From assembly GCA_021156345.1 (NCBI GenBank), contig JAJNDJ010000092.1:1-12525 (forward strand): 12,525 nucleotides of DNA, in the 5' to 3' direction. A program made the translations under genes and the position numbers. A model generated the notes under the pieces. That model was not told the origin of the DNA. It was given only the letters and a program-made list of their open reading frames with translations, and ran no database searches. Position 1 is the first letter of the stretch, and every line of letters begins with the position of its first letter. Origin of the DNA: Rubrobacteraceae bacterium. Its GTDB lineage: Bacteria > Actinomycetota > Rubrobacteria > Rubrobacterales > Rubrobacteraceae. Positions 7,231 to 12,525 of the stretch are shown here, piece by piece.

Positions 7231-7708
7231 CTCCCTCCTTCGCAATCTCGGTGCGCAGGCTCTTGAGTGCCCGCGAGAGCCGCGACTTGACGGTTCCTCG
7301 CGCGCAACCCAGGATCGCGGCTGTCTCCTCTTCAGAGAGGCCAAGGAAGTAGCGGCAGCCGATGGCCCACCGCGCCTCCTCGCGCAGGCTGCCCAGGGCC
7401 TCGAGCAACTCTTCTCGCCGCTCCGCCGCCAGGATCGCCGCCTCGGGGGAGGAAGGACTATTCTCCGGCGGGTCCTCCCTGGCCGCCCGCAGGAACAGAC
7501 CGGCGCGACGGGCGGCCGCCCTGCGCTGGTTTCTGGCCTCGTTGGCGACTATCGCGAGCAGCCAGGGCCTGAAACGGGCGCCAGAGCGGAACCGTTCCAG
7601 GGCGCGATACGCCTTCACGAAGGCCTCCTGGGTCGCTTCCTCGGCCTCCGAGGCGTCGCCTGTGATGAGGTAAGCGGTACGGAAGGCCACCTCCTGGTAG
7701 CCGCGCAC
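7220..7708 (-). CDS. RNA polymerase sigma factor, ECF (sigma-70 region 2/4) type
   Basis: A 162-residue alternative sigma factor that would direct RNA polymerase to a small regulon. Region 2 is seen at residues 1-60: [20 protein letters not shown], then [20 protein letters not shown] short linker follows, and region 4 at about 100-153 has [19 protein letters not shown] and the helix-turn-helix [20 protein letters not shown]. The only standard start is GTG 7708. The frame stays open upstream to a TAG at 7757-7759, and residues before the GTG (DTAAYERL) look like ordinary region 2.1, so the true start may be a nonstandard codon further upstream. It overlaps the anti-sigma-like gene by 11 bases and is divergent from the carboxylase operon. 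Such pairs are often autoregulated, but no promoter motif is clear here. Confidence 0.88.
   Translation of the reverse strand: MRGYQEVAFRTAYLITGDASEAEEATQEAFVKAYRALERFRSGARFRPWLLAIVANEARNQRRAAARRAGLFLRAAREDPPENSPSSPEAAILAAERREELLEALGSLREEARWAIGCRYFLGLSEEETAAILGCARGTVKSRLSRALKSLRTEIAKEGDAG
7231..7240 (-). promoter_or_regulatory. Ribosome binding site of the anti-sigma-like gene
   Basis: On the minus strand AAGGAGGGAG abuts the ATG at 7230. It lies inside the 3' end of the sigma gene and fixes the start. The longer reading from 7344 would overlap the sigma factor by more than 120 bases with unlikely residues. Confidence 0.6.
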
Positions 7709-7771
7709 CAGCCTCTCATACGCCGCAGTGTCTCCACCCTTCGCCCGCTCTGCGTGCTAGAATGCCTGCCC
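7709..7771. promoter_or_regulatory. Divergent promoter region between sigma factor and carboxylase operon, with a candidate leaderless start
   Basis: Only 63 bases separate the two divergent starts, so both promoters must lie here or inside the coding ends. On the plus strand TAGAAT at 7758-7763 is a good -10 hexamer and is followed by eight bases and then the ATG at 7772. Transcription would begin at or within two bases of the ATG, giving a leaderless mRNA. No Shine-Dalgarno sequence precedes this ATG, which agrees. No convincing -35 hexamer is seen. Leaderless mRNAs are common in actinobacteria. Confidence 0.4.
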
Positions 7772-9346
7772 ATGCAGGACGAACGACTTGGGGAAAATAC
7801 CACAGCAGGGAAGATAGAGGGGCTGGGGCACCTGCGTGAGGCGGCGGCCCACCCTGCCCCCGAGCAGGCCGTCGAGAGGCAGCGCGAACGCGGCAAGCTG
7901 ACGGCCCGCGAGCGCATCGAGCTCTTGCTCGACCCTGGCACGTTCGTCGAGCTGGACCGCTACAGGGTGCACCGCTCTTACAACTTCGGCCTGGAGGAGA
8001 ACAGGCCCCTCGGGGACGGGGTCATCACGGGCTATGGTGAGGTCTCTGGGCGCAAGGTCTGCGTCTTTTCCCAGGACTTCACCGTATTCGGGGGTTCTCT
8101 GGGCGAAGTCTACGCGCAGAAGATCTGCAAGGTCATGGACCTCGCCATCTCCACGGGATGTCCTATTATCGGGATCAACGACTCGGGTGGGGCACGCATC
8201 CAGGAGGGCGTCGTATCCCTGGCCGGCTATGCGCACATCTTCCACCGCAACGTGCTCGCCTCAGGCGTGGTGCCCCAGATCTCCGTCATCGTCGGACCGT
8301 GCGCGGGCGGCGCGGTGTACTCGCCGGCGATCACGGACTTCGTGTTCATGGTGGAGGAGACGAGCCACATGTTCATCACGGGCCCCGACGTCATAAAAAG
8401 CGTCACCGGTGAGGACGTCTCCTTCGAGGACCTCGGCGGCGCGGCCACCCACAATAGCAGATCAGGCGTGGCCCACTTCTCGGCCCCCGACGAGGAGACA
8501 TGCTTCGACGACGTACGCTACCTGCTCTCCTTCCTCCCCGAGAACAACCTGGAGAGCGCCCCTTACTTCACGCCGACCGACGACCCAGGGCGGATGGACG
8601 AGGACCTGGCGCGTCTGATCCCCGACTCCCCCCAGCGCCCCTACGACATCCGCGGCGCGATAGAAGGCGTGATCGACGACGGGGATTTCTTCGAGGTTCA
8701 GGAGGGTTGGGCCCAGAACCTCGTCGTCGGCTTCGCCAGGCTCGATGGGCGGTCGGTAGGCGTCGTAGGGAACCAGCCTTCCGTGCTCGCTGGGACGCTC
8801 GACATAAACGCGAGCGTGAAGGGCGCAAGGTTCGTCCGTTTCTGCGACGCTTTCAACATCCCGCTTCTTACGTTCGTTGACGTGCCAGGCTTCCTGCCAG
8901 GCACGGACCAGGAGTGGGGGGGGATAATCCGTCACGGGGCGAAGCTGCTCTATGCTTTCTCGGAGGCTACGGTACCCAAGATGACGGTCATCACCAGGAA
9001 GGCCTATGGCGGGGCCTACGACGTCATGTGCTCCAAGCACATCGGGGCCGACGTGAACGTCTCGTGGCCCACCGGTGAGATCGCGGTAATGGGCGCTTCA
9101 GCGGCAGTCGGCGTCATCTTCAGGCGCCAGATCTCGGAGGCCGAAGACCCGGATGCGAGACGCGAGGAGCTCATCGAAGATTACGAAGAGCAATTCAACA
9201 ACCCTATGGTCGCAGCAGAGATGGGCTTTATAGACGACATCATAGACCCGCGTGAGACGCGGCCGTACCTGATAAAAGCCCTCCAGATGATCCGCACCAA
9301 ACGCCCTGACAGGCCGCCCCGCAAGCACGGAAACATCCCACTTTGA
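7772..9346 (+). CDS. pccB: Acyl-CoA carboxylase carboxyltransferase (beta) subunit, probably propionyl-CoA carboxylase
   Basis: A 524-residue carboxyltransferase that moves the carboxyl group from biotin to an acyl-CoA in the cytoplasm. The start at 7772 gives the usual N-terminus: [20 protein letters not shown]. The N-terminal crotonase-like domain has [28 protein letters not shown] (an oxyanion-hole Gly-Gly-Ala) and [10 protein letters not shown]. The C-terminal domain has [32 protein letters not shown] and [19 protein letters not shown]. Asp417 in GGAYDVM is the residue known from Streptomyces work to favour propionyl-CoA, where acetyl/butyryl-type enzymes carry a hydrophobic residue. Length and ending ([10 protein letters not shown]) are normal and no break is seen. 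Its stop overlaps the next gene's TTG by four bases. It is first in the operon. The frame is open upstream to 7181, but that part lies over the sigma gene. Confidence 0.95.
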   Translation: MQDERLGENTTAGKIEGLGHLREAAAHPAPEQAVERQRERGKLTARERIELLLDPGTFVELDRYRVHRSYNFGLEENRPLGDGVITGYGEVSGRKVCVFSQDFTVFGGSLGEVYAQKICKVMDLAISTGCPIIGINDSGGARIQEGVVSLAGYAHIFHRNVLASGVVPQISVIVGPCAGGAVYSPAITDFVFMVEETSHMFITGPDVIKSVTGEDVSFEDLGGAATHNSRSGVAHFSAPDEETCFDDVRYLLSFLPENNLESAPYFTPTDDPGRMDEDLARLIPDSPQRPYDIRGAIEGVIDDGDFFEVQEGWAQNLVVGFARLDGRSVGVVGNQPSVLAGTLDINASVKGARFVRFCDAFNIPLLTFVDVPGFLPGTDQEWGGIIRHGAKLLYAFSEATVPKMTVITRKAYGGAYDVMCSKHIGADVNVSWPTGEIAVMGASAAVGVIFRRQISEAEDPDARREELIEDYEEQFNNPMVAAEMGFIDDIIDPRETRPYLIKALQMIRTKRPDRPPRKHGNIPL

Positions 9347-9543
9347 AGATCGAACCCCCTCCAACCGAGGAGGAGGCCGCTGCTATAGTGGCCGCGCTGG
9401 AGACGCTCTCTGATGAAGGGCAACAAGATACCGCCATCTTGAAGCGCAGCCGGTGGCGGCTCGCCGGCCTTCTCGGGCACCCACTAGAGCCTGGGATAGA
9501 GCTAGATGGCTCCCTGTGGTCTTACTCCAGGTGGGAGGGCTAG
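9343..9543 (+). CDS. Acyl-CoA carboxylase epsilon-like small subunit
   Basis: A 66-residue protein between the beta and alpha subunits. The TTG start at 9343 overlaps the pccB stop (TTGA), a typical coupled arrangement. The N-terminal helix [16 protein letters not shown] resembles the PTxEExAALxAxL opening of the actinobacterial epsilon subunit (PF13822), which binds the carboxyltransferase core and raises activity. The second half, [18 protein letters not shown] then [10 protein letters not shown], is rich in Trp and Arg and fits a small docking peptide. It ends five bases before the biotin carboxylase. The family assignment rests on size, position and the first helix. A different small operon protein is possible. 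Confidence 0.65.
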   Translation: MKIEPPPTEEEAAAIVAALETLSDEGQQDTAILKRSRWRLAGLLGHPLEPGIELDGSLWSYSRWEG

Positions 9544-9548
9544 CTCCG

Positions 9549-11288
9549 ATGTTCGACAGGGTGCTGATCGCCAATCGGGGTGAGATCTCCGTCCGCATCG
9601 TTCGCGCGCTGCGCGAGATGGGAGTATCTAGCGTCGCCGTCTACTCGGACCCCGATAGGGAAGCCCTGCACGCCAGGCTCGCTGACGAGGCCTACCACGT
9701 CGGCCCGGCACCTGCGGCGGAGAGCTACCTGAACGTGGAGAGGCTGATCGAGGTCGCAAGAAAGAGCGGGGCCCAGGCGGTACATCCAGGATACGGCTTC
9801 CTGGCCGAGAGCGCGGCTTTCGCGCGGGCGGTCGAAGGGGCCGGGCTCGCCTGGATCGGTCCTCATCCGGGGGCCATAGAGGCGATGGGGAGCAAGGTGG
9901 AGAGCCGAAGGATCATGGCGAAGGCCGGTGTCCCGATGGTGCCTGGCACGCAAGGCTCTGTCGGCTCCGCGAAGCAGGTCAGTCTCTTCGGTGAGGAGCA
10001 CGGCTTCCCTGTGGCCGTGAAGGCCTCCTCGGGGGGCGGCGGCAAGGGCTTCGCTGTGGCCGGCGACGCCTCCGAGGCAGGGAGCGCATTCGAGCGGGCG
10101 AGCAGGGAGGGCGAGGCTTACTTCGGTGACGGTTCGGTCTACGTCGAGAAGTACCTCTCCGCTCCCCGCCACGTCGAGATACAGGTCGTGCGGGACAGGC
10201 ACGGGAACGCGGTCCACCTGGGCGAGAGGGACTGCTCGATCCAACGCCGACACCAGAAGCTTATCGAAGAGTGCCCCTCCCCGGCCATCGATCCGGCGAT
10301 GCGCGAGGCGATGGGCGGGGCCGCCCTCGCCGCCGCCGAAGCCGTCGCCTATGACAACGTCGGCACCGTCGAGTTTCTGGTCGAAGAGGGGGAAACCGGC
10401 GACGAGTTCTACTTTCTGGAGATGAACACCCGCGTCCAGGTCGAGCACCCCGTAACCGAAGAGGTGACGGGGATAGATATCGTGAAGACCGGCATCCGAA
10501 TAGCCGCCGGGGAGGAACTCCCCTTCTCGCAGCGAGACATCTCCTGGCGTGGCCACTCCATCGAGGTGCGCCTGAACGCCGAGGACGCGTCGAACGACTT
10601 CGCCCCGAGTCCTGGCGTCGTTACGGCCTACGAGGAACCAGGCGGTCCTGGAGTAAGAGTAGACTCCTCGCTGCGCGGCCCAGGCGTCGTGGTTGAGTCC
10701 TATGACCCCCTGTTCGCCAAGCTCATCGTCAGCGGCGCCGACAGAGAGGAAGCCCTGGCGCGTCTGGGGCGGGCGCTTGCGGAGTTCAGGGTGGAGGGTA
10801 TCTACACGACGTTGCCCTTCTACCGCGCTATCCTCGACGACGAGGCTTTCGTCTCCGGCAACTACACGACGGGCTTTATAGCCGAGCGGATGCAACGACT
10901 AGAGATACAGCCTGCTACCGCAGTCGAAGCGGGGGAAGCCTCTGAGAAGCGCGCACGTCAGGTCATGGTCGAAGTGAACGGGAAGCTCTTTAGGGTGAAG
11001 GTGCTCGGGGATGAGGGTGCGACCGGCGGGCCTCCGCGGCGCAGGCGAGGCGAGACGCGTCGGGCTTCGACGAGCGAGGGTGCTGTCCGCGCACCGATGC
11101 AGGGCACCATCGTCAAGGTGCTCGTGAAGGAGGGGCAGGAGGTCGCTGCAGACGAGCCCGTGTGCATCCTCGAGGCCATGAAGATGGAGAGCGAGGTCCG
11201 CTCCCAGAAGGCCGGCACCGTCTCCGAGGTCCGCGTCGAAGCCGGGCAGACCGTGAGATCGGGGGAAACCCTGATCTCCGTAGAGTAG
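9549..11288 (+). CDS. pccA: Acyl-CoA carboxylase alpha subunit: biotin carboxylase fused to biotin carboxyl carrier domain
   Basis: A 579-residue cytoplasmic enzyme that carboxylates biotin with ATP and bicarbonate and carries the biotin. The ATG at 9549 gives the classic start FDRVLIANRGEISVRIVRAL. The biotin carboxylase N-domain has VHPGYGFLAES. The ATP-grasp domain has the glycine loop KASSGGGGKGFAV, YVEKYLSAPRHVEIQV, GERDCSIQRRHQKLIEE, and EMNTRVQVEHPVTEEVTGID at about 292-311. The C-domain has HSIEVRLNAED. After a basic, disordered-looking linker (PPRRRRGETRRAS) the C-terminal biotinyl domain has the attachment motif EAMKMES with Lys545, 34 residues from the end as usual. No lesions are seen. 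It lies between the epsilon-like gene (5-base gap) and the RtcB-like gene (8-base gap), so all are probably one transcript. Confidence 0.95.
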   Translation: MFDRVLIANRGEISVRIVRALREMGVSSVAVYSDPDREALHARLADEAYHVGPAPAAESYLNVERLIEVARKSGAQAVHPGYGFLAESAAFARAVEGAGLAWIGPHPGAIEAMGSKVESRRIMAKAGVPMVPGTQGSVGSAKQVSLFGEEHGFPVAVKASSGGGGKGFAVAGDASEAGSAFERASREGEAYFGDGSVYVEKYLSAPRHVEIQVVRDRHGNAVHLGERDCSIQRRHQKLIEECPSPAIDPAMREAMGGAALAAAEAVAYDNVGTVEFLVEEGETGDEFYFLEMNTRVQVEHPVTEEVTGIDIVKTGIRIAAGEELPFSQRDISWRGHSIEVRLNAEDASNDFAPSPGVVTAYEEPGGPGVRVDSSLRGPGVVVESYDPLFAKLIVSGADREEALARLGRALAEFRVEGIYTTLPFYRAILDDEAFVSGNYTTGFIAERMQRLEIQPATAVEAGEASEKRARQVMVEVNGKLFRVKVLGDEGATGGPPRRRRGETRRASTSEGAVRAPMQGTIVKVLVKEGQEVAADEPVCILEAMKMESEVRSQKAGTVSEVRVEAGQTVRSGETLISVE

Positions 11289-11296
11289 GGCTTCCT

Positions 11297-12376
11297 TTGG
11301 CCGAGCACGTTGCGGAGTACGAGTGGCGCGGCGAGGGCGAGGAGGCCGAGATCTTCCTCTACGCCCCCGGCGACTCGGACTTCGAACGCACCCTGCCCGC
11401 CGCCAGACTCCCCGGAGTGGAGAGCCCCGTCTACGCCGCGGCCTCGCCCGAAGGTCTGGGATGGGCCGCAGCCTCAGCCACGCACGCGGCCCCCGACCTC
11501 CTCTCCGCCCCACTGCGTGGCCTGCTCCTCGTCGCCGGTACCAGGTCCGAGAACCTCGGCGCGCCGCCGCAGGAGCTGATGCAAAGAGTTCTGCGGGAAC
11601 TCCCCGAGGCAGGCGCACGCCTGCCATCCCTGAACGAGTCAGGGGCGGGCAGACTCTGCGAGTCGGGGGCGCGAGCCGCGGCGGAGGATGGCCTTATCGA
11701 AGAAGAGGACCTGCCGCTTCTGGATGCGCGCCCTGGGGACGCCGACGCCATCGGCCGCCGGGCGCTCGCCGCCGCTCCGCGCGAATGGGAGGGTGGGGTG
11801 GAGCCGGATCTCAGGTTGGTAACGGAGGTCCTCGACACCGAACGTGCGGAGAGTGTGGGACTGGAGGAGGGAGCCCTCGCCCTCGTCGTCAAGGTCGGCG
11901 CAGGAGACCTCGGCAGGCTCGCGCTAGAGACCCACAGGGAGCGCATTCTGAGCCGGCTTCGGTCGGGAGACTTCGGCGCTGCACCCGAACTGCCGGCAGC
12001 CCCTGCCGAAAGCGGTGAGGCCGATGACCTCATCGCGGCGCTTTATGCCGCGGCCAACTTCGCCGACGCCCGCGCCGCAAGGGCTCTGTGGATGCTGAGG
12101 CGGGTGCTTGGCGGTGCGGCGGGAGGGCTGGAAATCCGTGCCGCCTGGAGGACCGGTGGGATCGAGGTACAGGAAGGGCGGATTGTGCATAGAAGGGGTC
12201 TGGCCTGGGCCGAGAATGGGCATGTGCTTGTTTGCGGGAGTTACGGGGCGGCTGGAACGGGTAATATGTGGGCGAGTGCGCCGCCGTTCGGGGTTCCGGA
12301 GGAGGAAGGCCGGTGGCCGTGGGAAGAGGCCGGGCTGTTGGAGCGTCTGGTGATGTTAAGTCCCCCGGAGGGCTGA
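11297..12376 (+). CDS. Divergent RtcB-like protein lacking the RNA-ligase catalytic residues
   Basis: A 359-residue protein, which I align by eye to recalled RtcB RNA ligases. LPGVESPV (38-45) matches LPGI; EPDLRLVTEVLDTERAESVG (169-188) matches the GNHFLEVQ region; LEEGALALVVKVGAGDLGR (189-207) matches EGQVVVMVHTGSRGLGH; AAANFADAR (251-259) matches AAANFAWAN; AAWRTGGIEV matches VAHNIGKVEE; IVHRRG (296-301) matches VHRKG; GSYGAAG (314-320) matches GSMGTAS. The metal and nucleotide residues are gone: the DINCG Cys, the GNH Asn/His, the VHTG His (here Lys199), the AHN His/Asn (here Trp/Arg), and the CHGAGR His segment, because the protein ends early. It is therefore unlikely to be a ligase. The start is TTG 11297, eight bases after pccA; no ATG or GTG fits. 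A frame open to 11162 overlaps pccA and is rejected. Its function is unknown. Confidence 0.65.
   Translation: MAEHVAEYEWRGEGEEAEIFLYAPGDSDFERTLPAARLPGVESPVYAAASPEGLGWAAASATHAAPDLLSAPLRGLLLVAGTRSENLGAPPQELMQRVLRELPEAGARLPSLNESGAGRLCESGARAAAEDGLIEEEDLPLLDARPGDADAIGRRALAAAPREWEGGVEPDLRLVTEVLDTERAESVGLEEGALALVVKVGAGDLGRLALETHRERILSRLRSGDFGAAPELPAAPAESGEADDLIAALYAAANFADARAARALWMLRRVLGGAAGGLEIRAAWRTGGIEVQEGRIVHRRGLAWAENGHVLVCGSYGAAGTGNMWASAPPFGVPEEEGRWPWEEAGLLERLVMLSPPEG
12367..12372 (+). promoter_or_regulatory. Ribosome binding site of the last, partial gene
   Basis: GGAGGG lies six bases before TTG 12379 and inside the end of the previous gene. It favours TTG 12379 over the in-frame ATG at 12391. 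Confidence 0.45.
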
Positions 12377-12378
12377 GG

Positions 12379-12525
12379 TTGGACCTGTTGATGGTAAGGG
12401 ACCGGAGCACGGGCCGGTTCGTCTATACGGAGAGGCTGGAGCGCAGATCCGGCGAGACGTCCTGGGAGTACGTCCGGCGTAGCGTCAGGAGGGAGGCCCG
12501 TATCCGGACGCGCTTCGACGGGGAC
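12379..12525 (+). CDS. Unknown protein, 3' truncated by the window end
   Basis: The frame from TTG 12379 is open for 49 codons to the window edge. It reads MDLLMVRDRSTGRFVYTERL and then a basic stretch with WEYVRRSVRREARIRTRFDGD. It begins two bases after the stop of the RtcB-like gene, with a good ribosome binding site, so it probably belongs to the same operon. Codon use matches its neighbours. I do not recognise the family; the visible part is charged, has no signal peptide and no membrane segment. Confidence 0.5.
   Translation, partial: MDLLMVRDRSTGRFVYTERLERRSGETSWEYVRRSVRREARIRTRFDGD

Noticed and set aside
7181..7771. Upstream extension of the pccB reading frame
   Set aside because: It lies antisense to the sigma factor and anti-sigma start, and family similarity begins only after ATG 7772.
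9540..10895. Long minus-strand open frame of about 451 codons opposite pccA
   Set aside because: It is antisense to a textbook biotin carboxylase, has no recognisable domain, and such mirror frames are common in high-GC codon use.
11162..11296. Upstream extension of the RtcB-like frame from an ATG in pccA
   Set aside because: It overlaps the biotinyl domain including the EAMKME motif, whose frame is certainly coding; residues in the extension look random.
1..12525. CRISPR arrays, tRNA or rRNA genes, insertion sequences
   Set aside because: No regularly spaced repeats, no tRNA-like cloverleaf with the conserved T-loop, and no transposase motif or terminal repeats were seen by reading; no covariance search was possible.

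Overview
This window looks like chromosomal DNA of a high-GC actinobacterium. By eye it is well over 60% GC, yet it uses AGG (Arg) and ATA (Ile) codons freely, and it carries the small acyl-CoA carboxylase epsilon-type subunit. Together these suggest a Rubrobacter-like lineage. This assignment is an inference and no search was run.

Layout. (1) Positions 2-3069, plus strand: an energy-coupling-factor (ECF) vitamin or metal uptake module in the order S component (5' cut by the window edge), ATPase A1, ATPase A2, EcfT. The genes touch or overlap. ATPase A1 is broken by a frameshift with a loss of about 25 codons after the Q-loop. (2) Positions 3076-5249, minus strand: two more broken genes. The first is a remnant of what looks like an SF2-type helicase family protein, with no helicase core and several frame changes. 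The second is a leucine dehydrogenase that lost about 44 codons and its frame in the middle. (3) Positions 5354-7708, minus strand: a DUF4349 lipoprotein, a membrane-anchored anti-sigma-like protein and an ECF-type sigma factor. Sigma and anti-sigma overlap by 11 bases. (4) Positions 7772-12525, plus strand: a biotin-dependent acyl-CoA carboxylase operon made of the carboxyltransferase beta subunit, an epsilon-like small subunit and a biotin carboxylase/BCCP fusion. It is followed with almost no spacing by a divergent RtcB-like protein that has lost the RtcB catalytic residues, and by the start of an unknown gene.

How the parts fit. The carboxylase has the Asp linked to propionyl-CoA preference, so it probably feeds propionyl-CoA from branched-chain amino acid or odd-chain breakdown into methylmalonyl-CoA. 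An intact leucine dehydrogenase would act upstream of that route, but here it appears dead. The sigma/anti-sigma pair is divergent from the carboxylase operon across a 63-base gap that must hold both promoters.

The most interesting signals are the apparently non-catalytic RtcB homologue inside the carboxylase operon, an ECF ATPase pair whose motif losses all fall in one composite ATP site, and three neighbouring genes that share the same kind of lesion (internal loss plus frameshift) while the right half of the window is clean.
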